This document shows positions 44,789-53,973 of a stretch of 64,000 bases of DNA, in pieces. The stretch comes from Clostridium sp. OS1-26. GTDB taxonomy: Bacteria > Bacillota > Clostridia > Clostridiales > Clostridiaceae. The notes below the pieces were generated by a model. It was given only the letters and a program-made list of their open reading frames with translations, did not search any database and was not told the origin of the DNA. Position 1 is the first letter of the stretch. Each line of letters opens with the position of its first letter. Where the stretch lies: NCBI RefSeq assembly GCF_030915445.1, contig NZ_CP133264.1, forward strand, positions 2,604,001 to 2,668,000, written 5' to 3'. The translations under genes were made by a program, and so were the position numbers.

Positions 44789-45370
44789 ATGGATATTAGA
44801 AATCAAAAGGAATATTTTAATAACACTTATGAGAGATGGAAAGAAATATCTAATGAAAAGGATAATATTATAAACAAGACTGTAAATGCATTAGGAATAT
44901 CAAAAGGAGACTCAGTACTGGACGTGGCATCAGGAGTAGGTGTATTGTATACAGCTTTGAAATACAAACAACTAAGCAATTATGTTGCTTTAGATATATC
45001 GGAAAAAATGCTAGAGGAACTAAAAACTTTATACCCTAAAGCAAAAACTATATGTGCTGATTTTGACAAAGAGGTGGAACTAGAAGAAAAGTTTGATTAT
45101 ATTATAATATTTAATAGTATTCCTCATTTTGCAAATTTAGATATAGTATTTTCTAATGCAAATAAGCATTTAAAAAATGGAGGAACTTTTGCAATAGTTC
45201 ATACACGAACTCGAGAAGGACTAAAAGAGCATCATAAAAAAATAGGATTTAATTTAGGAAGAGAAGCAATTCCAAATGATGATATTTTGGATAAGCTTGT
45301 GAAAAAATACGACTTTGGAGAAAGTGTTATAGAAGATGATGATTTTTTCTACTTTAGTTGTATAAGATAG
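44789..45370 (+). CDS. Class I SAM-dependent methyltransferase
   Basis: 193 residues. Motif I is VLDVASGVGVLYTAL (VLDvaxGxG), motif II region YVALDISEKMLEELK, and post-motifs KTICADFDKEV and FDYIIIFNSIPHFANLD. It is the methyltransferase type 11/25 fold. The C-terminal half holds HTRTREGLKEHHKK. Substrate unknown, probably a small molecule. Ribosome site AAGGAGAGAA. Next gene 65 bp on. Confidence 0.88.
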   Translation: MDIRNQKEYFNNTYERWKEISNEKDNIINKTVNALGISKGDSVLDVASGVGVLYTALKYKQLSNYVALDISEKMLEELKTLYPKAKTICADFDKEVELEEKFDYIIIFNSIPHFANLDIVFSNANKHLKNGGTFAIVHTRTREGLKEHHKKIGFNLGREAIPNDDILDKLVKKYDFGESVIEDDDFFYFSCIR

Positions 45371-45435
45371 CAAATATGACATACTGATGTCATATAGCCT
45401 TATGTATAATTAAAGAAAAGCATGAGGTGATTGTG

Positions 45436-45897
45436 ATGAATTATGAAATAGTAAGCTTGGAGAAAAAGGTAGTAGTTGGATTAATGAAAAAAACTACAAA
45501 TAGTAACAATCAAGCGGTTACAGATATTGGATTGTTGTGGCAAGACTTTTTAGGCAGCGGTGTTTATTCAAAAATTAAGAATAAGACAAATTATAAAACA
45601 ATAGGTTTATACACTGATTATGAAGGAGATTTTACTAAGCCTTATAAATTCTATGCTTGTTGCGAAGTAGATGAAGCTGAGGAGATTGTAGCGTCTCTTG
45701 AAAAAAAGGTAATCGAGGCTGGGAAATATGCAAAGTTTATTATTAATGGACATGTCAAAAATGCAGTAGGTGAATTTTGGTCGAAGCTTTGGAAAATGAA
45801 TTTGGATAGAAAATATACTAGCGATTTTGAAGAGTATCAAAATATTTCAGATGATATGAATAATCAGGAAATACATGTTTATATTTCAATAAATTAA
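45436..45897 (+). CDS. GyrI-like/AraC-effector-binding domain protein
   Basis: 153 residues from the ATG at 45436 after GAGGTGATTG. It begins with the strand YEIVSLEKKVVVGLMKKTTN and has the beta-alpha-beta-beta repeats of the SOUL/GyrI-like superfamily (IGLYTDYEGDFTKPYKFYACCEV, IINGHVKNAVGEFWSKLWKM). No DNA-binding domain is present, so it is a stand-alone small-molecule binding protein, seen elsewhere as a drug sink or gyrase modulator. Ends HVYISIN as usual for the family. Confidence 0.82.
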   Translation: MNYEIVSLEKKVVVGLMKKTTNSNNQAVTDIGLLWQDFLGSGVYSKIKNKTNYKTIGLYTDYEGDFTKPYKFYACCEVDEAEEIVASLEKKVIEAGKYAKFIINGHVKNAVGEFWSKLWKMNLDRKYTSDFEEYQNISDDMNNQEIHVYISIN

Positions 45898-45903
45898 GCT
45901 TAT

Positions 45904-46125
45904 ATTGTAGGAGAGTGTCTGCTAGCGCCATTTAAGGTGTTACAGAGGCTTTATCCGATGTCTATCGCCACTAACACCCCAACGCACTCTGTGAAAGCGA
46001 TTCACACCAAATCAAAGATTTGAGTTCTCTGCTTTTCTTAAAGTTGGGGATAAGTGGCGCTACGACCCTGGATAACGGCTTCTAAGCTTCAGATGGAGTT
46101 TAAAACTCCACCTGAAGCCAAGAAT
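45904..46125. repeat. Large structured intergenic element (about 220 bp), probable interspersed repeat or ncRNA
   Basis: GC-richer than its surroundings and without an ORF. Stems include CGCCACT...CCCCAAC (45966-45983) with GTTGGGG...AGTGGCG (46043-46059), GGTGTT/AACACC (45936/45973), TAGCGCCA/TGGCGCTA (45923/46055), AGAGTG/CACTCT (45912/45985), and a terminal hairpin with arms GCTTCAGATGGAGTTT (46086) and AAACTCCACCTGAAGC. Some stems compete, implying alternative folds. It resembles interspersed elements I believe recur in Clostridium genomes, but I cannot confirm this. It lies just before the ABC-F leader. Confidence 0.5.
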
Positions 46126-46255
46126 CCTGTTTATACCTTTTCAGTATTGATAAAAAATCTAAGTAAGAGAAAGAAGTTCAAAAAAATAGTGGTAATATGT
46201 TACTAAATTAGTTATAATAATATATGAATTTAAATTTACTTAAGGAGGGTCTAGT

Positions 46256-46375
46256 ATGAAATGCATGATATACAGTAGTTCATCTGTAAAAAATGGAAAT
46301 ATGTTTTTTTACGGGAGAAGTGCGTCCTTTTTTAGAAAAACTGTATGTATAAAATCATGCTTAATTAAATGCTAG
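46256..46375 (+). CDS. 39-residue leader peptide of the ABC-F gene
   Basis: ATG seven bases after TTAAGGAGGG, 38 bp after a TATAAT box at 46213. The peptide starts MKCMIYSSSSVKNGN, has an FF-rich middle and ends CLIKC. The first terminator lies 28 bp after its stop. Translated leader ORFs of this kind sense ribosome-stalling antibiotics ahead of resistance ABC-F genes. The specific drug cannot be predicted. Confidence 0.6.
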   Translation: MKCMIYSSSSVKNGNMFFYGRSASFFRKTVCIKSCLIKC

Positions 46376-46402
46376 GATCTCTTATATTTTAGCACGGATT
46401 AT

Positions 46403-46436
46403 AGCTCTATGGTTTTATACTATAGAGCTTTTCTTA
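46403..46436 (+). terminator. First attenuator hairpin of the ABC-F leader
   Basis: AGCTCTAT/ATAGAGCT stem, 11-nt loop, then TTTCTTATT. Confidence 0.75.
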
Positions 46437-46508
46437 TTAATAAAATAAACTTTAGTTTTTTGCCAGCCAATATGGTAATAAAATTAAAGTTTTTGGATGT
46501 ACACTCCT

Positions 46509-46557
46509 ATAAGCCAGTAAATCAAAGTTGATGATTTATGTGGCTTATTTGTTTTTT
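46509..46557 (+). terminator. Second attenuator hairpin of the ABC-F leader
   Basis: ATAAGCCA/TGGCTTAT outer and TAAATCA/TGATTTA inner stem, followed by TTGTTTTTTG. A tandem terminator inside one leader supports conditional read-through. Confidence 0.75.
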
Positions 46558-46586
46558 GTAAAAATATTTTAATAGGAGTTATAACA

Positions 46587-46622
46587 ATGAAAAATAGCAT
46601 TAAATATTCTTATAATATTTAA
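46587..46622 (+). CDS. 11-residue second leader ORF
   Basis: ATG after AATAGGAGTT; the peptide is MKNSIKYSYNI. It is 41 bp upstream of the ABC-F start, between the second terminator and the gene. It may couple or tune translation. Confidence 0.4.
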   Translation: MKNSIKYSYNI

Positions 46623-46663
46623 GCTTAAAAATATAAATTAAACAATTAAGGAGGATGAAAATT

Positions 46664-48574
46664 ATGATAGCATTAGCTCTAAATAATATTAAAAAATACT
46701 ACGGAGGAACTCAAATTATTGATAATATGAACTTTGAAGTTCATGAGGGGGAAAAGGTTGGTATAGTTGGCAAAAATGGTTGCGGGAAAAGTACCATATT
46801 AAAGCTTATTATGGGGCTTGAAGCAGAGTACAGCGGCAATATTATTATAAAAAAAGATTCTAAACTAGGATATGTAGACCAGCTGCCAAGCTATAATGAA
46901 GATTTTAAGGTTATTGATGTGTTAAACCTAGCCTTCAATACTGAAAATGAAATTCTAAAAAACATGAAAAAGCTAGAAGATATAATGGCAAATCTCAAAG
47001 AAAATGAATTGGATAAAACCCTTAAAAATTATAATGACCTTCAACAAAGCTATGAACAGATAGGAGGCTATGAAACAGATGAAAGGTTAAGCAAGATTTG
47101 TATTGGACTTAATATAACTGAAGACTTTAAACAAAGAAACTTCAGCACGTTAAGTGGAGGTGAAAAAACCACTGTACTCCTTGCTAAGGTACTGCTTCAA
47201 AAGTCTGATATTCTACTACTGGATGAGCCTTCTAACCACCTTGATTTAAAATCAATAGAATGGCTTGAAGATTTTCTAAAGAACTATAAAGGTGCTGTTC
47301 TTATAGTATCTCATGACAGGTATTTTTTAGATAGAGTAGTAACTAAAATAATTGAAGTTGAAAATATGAAAAGTAAAAGCTATTTAGGAGGTTACTCTCA
47401 ATATCTAGAACAAAAAGAAAAAGATATTGAACTTCAACTTGAAGCCTATAATGTTCAGCAGAAAAAAATTAATGCTATGGAAAAGTCTATTAAAGATTTA
47501 AGAGATTGGGGAATGAAAGGAGATAATGAAAAGTTCTTTAAAAGAGCTGAAAACATTAGAAAGAGATTAGAAAAGATAGAAAAGGTAGATAGACCTAAAC
47601 TTGAGAATCGCAGCATGAATTTAAATATTAATATAGGTCAGCGTTCAGGAAAAGACATAATTAAGTTAGAGGATGGATTTAAAAGTTTTAAAAACAAAGT
47701 TATTCTAAAAGATGCTAATCTTCATTTTAGATATGGAGAAAAGCTGGCTTTAATAGGCAGTAATGGTTGTGGAAAATCTACGCTGTTAAAATTATTGTTA
47801 AAAGCTTTAAATCCTCAAGAGGAGTATGAAGACTATGTATTAGATAGTGGAAAAGTACAAATTGGTACTTCTCTAGAAATTGGATACCTACCTCAAAATG
47901 TGGTATTTAGCAATGAAGAATTCTCAATATTAGAATGTTTTAGAGAAGATATAGAACTACCTGAAGGCAAAGCTAGGGAGTACCTTGCAAAGTTTTTGTT
48001 CTTCGGTGAAAATGTATTTAAAAAAGTCAAAAATCTTTCAGGTGGAGAGAGAAGTCGTCTGTTGCTTTCAAAGCTCATGTTTAGAAAAGTTAACACTCTT
48101 ATTTTAGATGAGCCAACAAATCATTTAGATATTGTATCTAGAGAGGTTCTTGAAGATACATTAAAAGAATTTAAAGGAAGCATTTTATTTGTCTCTCATG
48201 ATAGGTATTTTATAAATACAATCTGTAGTAGAATAGTTGAACTTAAAGACGGGGTACTGACTTCCTATGAAGGAAATTATGAATACTACAAGTTAAAAAG
48301 TAATATAGAGCCCAAAAATGAAAAGTTAACTGTAAAAAAGACTGAAGATAGGAAAATATATAATAAAAAAATAAAGAACAAGGAAAAAACTAATGAAAAG
48401 AAAGCTGTTGTTATTGAAGAGAGAATTCAGGAATTGGAAAGTAAAATCAATCTAATTGAAAAGGAAATGGGGAGTTGTAATGAATATTCTAGACTTAATG
48501 AACTTCATATCTTAAAGGAAGACATTAATTTAGAAATTGAAGACCTAATGGAACAGTGGATGCAAATTTTATAA
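46664..48574 (+). CDS. ABC-F family ATPase, probable antibiotic-resistance ribosome-protection protein
   Basis: 636 residues from the ATG at 46664, nine bases after AAGGAGG; the ATG at 46655 overlaps that site. Two ABC domains lack membrane helices: Walker A VGIVGKNGCGKSTILKL and LIGSNGCGKSTLLKLLL, signatures TLSGGEKTTVLLAK and NLSGGERSRLLLSK, and Walker B LLLDEPSNHLDL and LILDEPTNHLDI. A charged interdomain linker (about 255-325) reaches the ribosomal P-site. The C-terminus (about 565-636) is a Lys/Glu coiled coil. ABC-F proteins dislodge lincosamide, streptogramin or pleuromutilin drugs, or rescue stalled ribosomes. The leader peptide and double attenuator upstream favour a resistance role (CplR/Lsa-like). 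Confidence 0.85.
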   Translation: MIALALNNIKKYYGGTQIIDNMNFEVHEGEKVGIVGKNGCGKSTILKLIMGLEAEYSGNIIIKKDSKLGYVDQLPSYNEDFKVIDVLNLAFNTENEILKNMKKLEDIMANLKENELDKTLKNYNDLQQSYEQIGGYETDERLSKICIGLNITEDFKQRNFSTLSGGEKTTVLLAKVLLQKSDILLLDEPSNHLDLKSIEWLEDFLKNYKGAVLIVSHDRYFLDRVVTKIIEVENMKSKSYLGGYSQYLEQKEKDIELQLEAYNVQQKKINAMEKSIKDLRDWGMKGDNEKFFKRAENIRKRLEKIEKVDRPKLENRSMNLNINIGQRSGKDIIKLEDGFKSFKNKVILKDANLHFRYGEKLALIGSNGCGKSTLLKLLLKALNPQEEYEDYVLDSGKVQIGTSLEIGYLPQNVVFSNEEFSILECFREDIELPEGKAREYLAKFLFFGENVFKKVKNLSGGERSRLLLSKLMFRKVNTLILDEPTNHLDIVSREVLEDTLKEFKGSILFVSHDRYFINTICSRIVELKDGVLTSYEGNYEYYKLKSNIEPKNEKLTVKKTEDRKIYNKKIKNKEKTNEKKAVVIEERIQELESKINLIEKEMGSCNEYSRLNELHILKEDINLEIEDLMEQWMQIL

Positions 48575-48840
48575 AACAATTTATTAAGTAAGATTGATAA
48601 AAAGTTTTTAAATCTACCTTAAGCTTTGGAAACATATTCCTCCATGTAAATTGAGCAATAAAGCTCAATATCTATAGTAAAAAGTTGTAAAATTATTTAT
48701 AATTAGAATAGCTATGGAAATTTCACCTATAAATTACTAAAGTAACAAAATTATAAATTACATGGGGGAATATTTTTATGAAAAAGCTGTCTTGAAAGAT
48801 TTTTTCAAGGTATATAATTTTATGAAAGTGAGAGTATAGG

Positions 48841-50925
48841 ATGTTAAAAAGGAAATATTTATTTTTTGTAAGTTTTTTAGCAAGTACTTTATTTTGTATG
48901 TCAGTTAAGGTATCTGCTGCAATGGTTCAAAACAGATTTGGAGGTGTTGACAGATATGCTACCAGCATCAGTATATGCGAAAATAACTGGGATAAATCTG
49001 ACTATGTAATTTTAGCTTCAGGAGAAGGCTTTGCAGATGCTCTTTGCGCTGCACCTTTAGCAAAAAAATATAATGCACCAGTTATATTGACAAATGGAAA
49101 GATTTTAAGTGGAGATATAGAAAAACAGTTAGCTAGATTAAATGTGAAGCAGGTATTTATAATAGGTGGTACTGGAGTTGTATCAACGAATATAGAAAAA
49201 CAGTTAGATACTATGAAAATAGGACATGAGAGAATAGCTGGCAATGATAGGTATGATACTAGCTTAAAGGTTGCACAAATTATAGGAAATGATAAAGGGA
49301 TAGTTTTGGCATCAGGTGAGAACTTTGCAGATGCATTATCAATAGCACCTATAGCTGCTGTTAAGGGAATGCCTATATTATTAACTAGTAAAAATAATTT
49401 ACTTCAAGGTGCAAAGCAATATATACAAAATAGCAGCCAAAAGTGTTATATTGTTGGTGGTGTAGGCGTAATCAGCAATAGTACTACTGATTACATTACT
49501 GATTACATTACTGATTACAAGAGATTAGGCGGCATGGATAGATATGAAACTAATCAAAAAATAATTGATGAATTTTCCAGTGATATAAACTTTAGCAGTA
49601 TCTATGTAAGTTCAGGGGAAGGTTTTGCAGATGCATTATCTGGTTCAGCAGCGGCGGCAAAAACAAACTCACCTTTAATACTTACAAATGGTAAGTCTTC
49701 AATTACAAAAACTCAATTTTATTCTAAAATTTCTTCAGAAAGTGAGTTTAGGGTATTAGGAGGAGAAGCAGTTGTGTCAAATGAAGCTGTAGAAAATTTA
49801 TTGATTGATAAAGTAGAAAGTAATTTTAAACTTGGAGATGATTTATTAATAAATAAATACAGTAATTTAATAAAAGGTAAAAACATTGGACTTGTTACCA
49901 ATCAAACAGGGGTAAACAGTAGGGAGATAAGTACTATTGATATATTAGCAAATTACGGTGAAGCTAAGCTTACAGCTCTCTTTGCACCAGAGCATGGGAT
50001 TGATGGAAAAGCTAAAGCTGGAGATTATGTGAAATCATACATTGATGAAAGATTAAGGATTCCCGTATATAGTCTTTATGGAGATACAAGGATGCCTACA
50101 GAAGAAATGCTATCTAAGGTAGATGTTTTAGTGTTTGATATACAAGATATAGGAGCACGTTCTTATACTTTTATGTCTACATTAAATTATTGTATGAAAG
50201 CAGCAGCTAAGTATAATAAAGAAATTGTTGTCTTAGATAGACCTAATCCATTGGGAGGAGAAATTTTAGATGGTCCAGTGCTAGAAGATAAATTTAAGAG
50301 TTTTGTAGGAGTAGATAATATGCCAATGACTCATGGTATGACTGCAGGGGAGTTAGCTCAATTTTTTAATAGAAACATAATGGCCAAGCTTACGGTGGTA
50401 CCTATGGAAGGATATAATAGAAGTATGATATTTCAAGACACTGGATTAAGCTGGATACAAAGTTCTCCCTATATACCAAACATAGAATCTGTTTTTTGTT
50501 ATTCATCTACTGGGCTTGGTGAGGGAACTACAGTATACCAAGATGACTATTTTACATGGGTTGGAGGAAAAGGTATTAACTCTGAAAAATTTGCAGAGCT
50601 TTTAAACACAGCTAATTTATCTGGAGTTAAATTTAAAGCAGCTTCACGAAATGGCTTTGGTGGAGTAAAGCTTGAAATTACAGATTATCATACATTCAAT
50701 CCTGCAAGAACAGGAATATATGTATTAGCTTATGCTCACTCCTTAAACAATTTTCAAGTTCCTAAAAGTGCAGATACAATTAATATGTTTGATAAAATAA
50801 TGGGTACTGATAAAATTGGACAATACCTAGAAATGGGCTATACTCCTCAGCAAATTGAAGCAGAATATGAATCAGGACTTGAGCAATTTAAAGCTGAAAG
50901 AAGGAAATATTTGTTATATAATTAA
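48841..50925 (+). CDS. Secreted CWB2 cell-wall protein with NamZ (DUF1343) exo-muramidase domain
   Basis: 694 residues. Signal peptide about 1-27 (ending VSAA). Three CWB2 repeats follow (about 30-320), each with a GxDRYxTS start (FGGVDRYATSISI, IAGNDRYDTSLKVA, LGGMDRYETNQKI) and an ASGEGFADAL motif. These anchor proteins to anionic wall polymer. From about 345, GLVTNQTGVNSREISTID, LTALFAPEHGIDG, VLVFDIQDIGARSYTFMSTL and LDRPNPLGG define DUF1343, now known as NamZ exo-beta-N-acetylmuramidase. It probably trims cell-wall fragments at the surface. The linker between repeats 2 and 3 has a 12-bp tandem repeat. A 5-codon ORF (MKKLS) and a small hairpin precede it at 48778-48809. Confidence 0.9.
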   Translation: MLKRKYLFFVSFLASTLFCMSVKVSAAMVQNRFGGVDRYATSISICENNWDKSDYVILASGEGFADALCAAPLAKKYNAPVILTNGKILSGDIEKQLARLNVKQVFIIGGTGVVSTNIEKQLDTMKIGHERIAGNDRYDTSLKVAQIIGNDKGIVLASGENFADALSIAPIAAVKGMPILLTSKNNLLQGAKQYIQNSSQKCYIVGGVGVISNSTTDYITDYITDYKRLGGMDRYETNQKIIDEFSSDINFSSIYVSSGEGFADALSGSAAAAKTNSPLILTNGKSSITKTQFYSKISSESEFRVLGGEAVVSNEAVENLLIDKVESNFKLGDDLLINKYSNLIKGKNIGLVTNQTGVNSREISTIDILANYGEAKLTALFAPEHGIDGKAKAGDYVKSYIDERLRIPVYSLYGDTRMPTEEMLSKVDVLVFDIQDIGARSYTFMSTLNYCMKAAAKYNKEIVVLDRPNPLGGEILDGPVLEDKFKSFVGVDNMPMTHGMTAGELAQFFNRNIMAKLTVVPMEGYNRSMIFQDTGLSWIQSSPYIPNIESVFCYSSTGLGEGTTVYQDDYFTWVGGKGINSEKFAELLNTANLSGVKFKAASRNGFGGVKLEITDYHTFNPARTGIYVLAYAHSLNNFQVPKSADTINMFDKIMGTDKIGQYLEMGYTPQQIEAEYESGLEQFKAERRKYLLYN

Positions 50926-50954
50926 TTTAATATAAAAATGATAGAGGTGGTATT

Positions 50955-51230
50955 TTGAATTTTAAGGGTGTTACTATAGGATTAATTTCTTTTTTAATAA
51001 TAGGAATCTTTCATCCTATTGTAATTAAAGCAGAGTACTATTTTAGTAAAAAGATTTGGCCGGTATTCTTAATTGTTGGTATAGTATTTATATTTTTATC
51101 TATGAGTATAAATGCACAAATATTATCAGCTATACTAGGTATCACGGGGTTTTCATGCCTTTGGAGTATTCACGAAATTTTTGAACAAGAGAAAAGAGTA
51201 CAAAAAGGTTGGTATCCAAAGAAAGAGTAA
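50955..51230 (+). CDS. DUF4491-like small membrane protein
   Basis: 91 residues, TTG start after ATAGAGGTGG. Three hydrophobic segments (about 5-25, 33-55, 56-72) and a hydrophilic tail EIFEQEKRVQKGWYPKK. The FKGVTIGLISFLIIGIFHP start and SIHEIFEQEKRV-x-KGWFP end are typical of DUF4491. Function unknown. 30 bp after the NamZ gene, perhaps cotranscribed. Confidence 0.7.
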   Translation: MNFKGVTIGLISFLIIGIFHPIVIKAEYYFSKKIWPVFLIVGIVFIFLSMSINAQILSAILGITGFSCLWSIHEIFEQEKRVQKGWYPKKE

Positions 51231-51313
51231 AAATATACTTTATAATTTAATTATAGGTTTGAATTGAAGAATATCAAGAGATATCTGCAATTAGTTTTAT
51301 AGGGGGGATTGTT

Positions 51314-52171
51314 ATGTCTAAAAAAGTAATAAGTGAAGAGTGTAGGTCAAGAATTAAATTGGCAGAGGAAATTGTAAGCAAGTGTCCCGTAGAATACGGA
51401 AAAGAAATTATTATCACTGGATCTGTTTCAAGAGGCCTTGCAGATGAGAATTCTGATATTGAAATTGAATTTTTAGTTGATAATTTGATGTCAGAATGTG
51501 ATATGGTCAATTGGATTAAAGAAATTGGAGGAGCAGAGGTACATCCTTATGGTGCACCAATAGGGGATGGTTCTGTATGGATAATATTCAAATATAAAGA
51601 TTGTTGGATTGAAGCTGGTTGGCAAAAAATTGATACTATGAGAGATAACATAAAATTTATTTTAGCAGGTGAAGTTTATACCCATGATAAGATTATTTTA
51701 GCCTCAACATATAAAAACGCAATTTTTATAAGAAAAAATGGAATACTGAGCAATTTACAAGAAGATTTAAGTTTTTATCCAGATGATCTTCAACAAAAGA
51801 TTATAATGAATACTATTAGTCCTTGGACTATAGATTTAGGCTTAAATGTTAGAAGAGTATTAGCTAAGAGAGAGGATAAAATACCACTGCTTGAGAGAAT
51901 GATAGCAGACGTTCACAGGGTATTAAGGATTTTATATGCAATAAATAAACAATGGGAACCAGACTGGAAGTGGACAAAACATATAGTTAAGGATTTAGAT
52001 ATAAAGCCTGAAAGCTTAATTGAAAGAATAGATTCTATTATATGCATAAAAGATAGTGAAGAAAGCTTAAAGGCTTGCTTTAATCTAATATATGATACTC
52101 TATCTCTTATACCAGAGAATGTAGACTCCAAAGATATAATTAGAAAAATTATGAACAATATTAATAGATAG
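51314..52171 (+). CDS. Nucleotidyltransferase-fold protein (aminoglycoside adenylyltransferase-like)
   Basis: 285 residues. The polymerase-beta type motif G-S-x10-D-x-E is present as ITGSVSRGLADENSDIEIEF (residues about 36-55), so two of the metal-binding acids are intact. The remaining two thirds is helical, with MIADVHRVLRILYAIN and EPDWKWTKH. Similar proteins are annotated as DUF4037/nucleotidyltransferase-domain proteins. Resistance, tRNA or toxin-antitoxin roles are all possible, but no partner gene is adjacent. Ribosome site AGGGGGGAT. Confidence 0.75.
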   Translation: MSKKVISEECRSRIKLAEEIVSKCPVEYGKEIIITGSVSRGLADENSDIEIEFLVDNLMSECDMVNWIKEIGGAEVHPYGAPIGDGSVWIIFKYKDCWIEAGWQKIDTMRDNIKFILAGEVYTHDKIILASTYKNAIFIRKNGILSNLQEDLSFYPDDLQQKIIMNTISPWTIDLGLNVRRVLAKREDKIPLLERMIADVHRVLRILYAINKQWEPDWKWTKHIVKDLDIKPESLIERIDSIICIKDSEESLKACFNLIYDTLSLIPENVDSKDIIRKIMNNINR

Positions 52172-52232
52172 CGAAGCTGGAATTACTTCAAAAGTGAGGG
52201 GTTGTTGGAAAACAATCCCTAGAGGAGTTTTT

Positions 52233-52913
52233 ATGAATAATATTTTATTAATAGAAGATGATATAAAATTGCAAAAATACATAACAGAATATTTAAGTGC
52301 ATATGACTACAGTATTTTTACCATTGACAATTATGATTGTGTCATAGAGAGGGTAGAAGAGATAAGTCCTAGACTTATTATTCTGGACATTAATTTGCCC
52401 AAGTTTGATGGGTTTTATTTTCTTAAGTTAATAAGGGGAAAATGCAATATTCCTGTTATTATCCTTTCTGCAAGAAGTGAGGAAGGAGAGCAAATTAGAG
52501 GGATGAATCTTGGGGCTGATGATTATATAACTAAACCATTTAGTATAGGAATATTGCTGGCCAAAATTAATGCATTACTTAGAAGAGTGGGTGAATATGA
52601 TGAAACAGCTGGCTTAACACAAGGTAATTTAATTTTAGTTGATGATAGCATGAATCTTAAATATAAGGAGAAAACATTAGAATTAAGCAAAAATGAATAT
52701 AGAATTTTAAAGATACTTATTAAAAATAGTGGCAAAATAGTTACTCGAGAGGAATTATTAGAAACTTTATGGGATGATACTACATTTGTTGATGATAACA
52801 CTTTAACAGTAAATATAACTAGAGTTAAAAAGAGGCTTAGTGATTTAGGGCTTGAGAATATTATTGTAACTAAAAGAGGAATAGGCTATGTATTTAATAG
52901 AATTGATGACTGA
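52233..52913 (+). CDS. OmpR/PhoB-family response regulator (BceR-like)
   Basis: 226 residues from the ATG at 52233 after AGAGGAG. Receiver domain about 1-115 with acidic IEDD, phospho-acceptor LIILDINLPKFDGF, conserved T/S in ILSARSEEG, and Lys in DDYITKPFS. The winged-helix DNA-binding domain (about 130-225) contains LSKNEYRILKILIKNSG and DDNTLTVNITRVKKRL. It overlaps the kinase gene by 26 bp. With the kinase and the ABC pair downstream it forms a Bce/Vra-type peptide-antibiotic sensing and detoxification module. Confidence 0.92.
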   Translation: MNNILLIEDDIKLQKYITEYLSAYDYSIFTIDNYDCVIERVEEISPRLIILDINLPKFDGFYFLKLIRGKCNIPVIILSARSEEGEQIRGMNLGADDYITKPFSIGILLAKINALLRRVGEYDETAGLTQGNLILVDDSMNLKYKEKTLELSKNEYRILKILIKNSGKIVTREELLETLWDDTTFVDDNTLTVNITRVKKRLSDLGLENIIVTKRGIGYVFNRIDD

Positions 52914-53904
52914 TGTATTAAAAAATAAGAGTAGAGTAATTATAGCATATACTATAAATACCAGCATATTAATAATTTTTTACAATCTTTTATTAGATGC
53001 CAAGGAATTTTTATACCCTATTGTTATAAGCGCATTTGTATTATTCATATATCTTTTTATTGAGATGTTAAAATACAAAAATTTTGTTAGTAGTCTTAAA
53101 GAAGCAAAGGTGAGTCCTGATTATCAGTCTAAAAGCATGAATTTACAAGAAAAAATTATATTTGATACTATTAAGAATATACACGATGGATACACCAATA
53201 AGCTTTATGGAATGTACTTCCAGCAAAGGGACAAAGATACTTTGTTTTCACAATTCATACATAACATGAAGACTTCTGTAACAATTATTGATTTAGCCTC
53301 ACAGAAAAGACCTTTGGAAATTAAAAACACCAATTATTTACAAGACATAAGAGAAGAGAACGATAAATTAAAAATTAATCTTGAGCAGTGCTTGAATGTT
53401 TTAAGGTTAGAAGATTTTTCTAAGGATTATGTACCAGAGAAGGTTAATTTAATAAAATTAGTTAATGATGTAATTAATGCTAAGAAGAGAGATTTTATAT
53501 ATAGGCGAGTTTACCCTAAGGTATATATAGATGCAGATATAGAAGTTTACACAGATAAAAAATGGTGTTCTTACATGATAGATCAGATTTTATCTAATTC
53601 TATAAAGTATTCTGCAAGCCATGAAAACAAAAAAATTTACATAACTTCTAAGACAGAAGAAAATAGTATAACTCTAAGTATAAGGGATGAAGGTATAGGC
53701 ATAGACTTAGAGGATATACCAAGAGTTTTTGAAGCCTTTTTTACAGGAAATAACGGAAGAGAATATAAAAATGCAACTGGCATTGGATTATATATGGTAA
53801 AACTTATTTCTGAAAAGTTAGGGCATAGGGTGCATATAAACTCAAAAAAGGTAAAGGTACCGAAGTTGAAATTATATACCTTTCAAAAATGTAAGGTAAT
53901 GTAA
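52888..53904 (+). CDS. Intramembrane-sensing histidine kinase (BceS-like), last residues frameshifted
   Basis: 338 residues as read. Two membrane helices with almost no outside loop (about 17-35 and 41-58), the hallmark of BceS kinases that sense through the transporter. The phosphorylated His lies in FSQFIHNMKTSVTI. Next come the N box SNSIKYSA, G1 RDEGIGIDLEDIPRVFEAFF, and G2 GIGLYMVKLI. The tail reads VKVPKLKLYTFQKC, which is not kinase-like. Adding one A to the six-A run 53844-53849 gives SKKGKGTEVEIIYLSKM ending at 53894, the normal end. So the kinase is probably intact in the organism. Confidence 0.88.
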   Translation: MYLIELMTDVLKNKSRVIIAYTINTSILIIFYNLLLDAKEFLYPIVISAFVLFIYLFIEMLKYKNFVSSLKEAKVSPDYQSKSMNLQEKIIFDTIKNIHDGYTNKLYGMYFQQRDKDTLFSQFIHNMKTSVTIIDLASQKRPLEIKNTNYLQDIREENDKLKINLEQCLNVLRLEDFSKDYVPEKVNLIKLVNDVINAKKRDFIYRRVYPKVYIDADIEVYTDKKWCSYMIDQILSNSIKYSASHENKKIYITSKTEENSITLSIRDEGIGIDLEDIPRVFEAFFTGNNGREYKNATGIGLYMVKLISEKLGHRVHINSKKVKVPKLKLYTFQKCKVM

Positions 53905-53940
53905 GGCAAATGCATTTGTTAAAATGTATTTGCCTTTTAT
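53903..53940 (+). terminator. Hairpin between the two-component genes and the ABC genes
   Basis: AAGGCAAATGCAT/ATGTATTTGCCTT, one G-T pair, 8-nt loop, TTAT. It may limit read-through, so the ABC pair may also use its own regulated promoter. Confidence 0.7.
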
Positions 53941-53973
53941 ACTAAAAGCATAGAAAAGAAGGAGGGTAAATGA

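Noticed and set aside
48778..48795. 5-codon ORF MKKLS before the CWB2-NamZ gene
   Set aside because: Too short to support; may be a leader but only a small hairpin follows.
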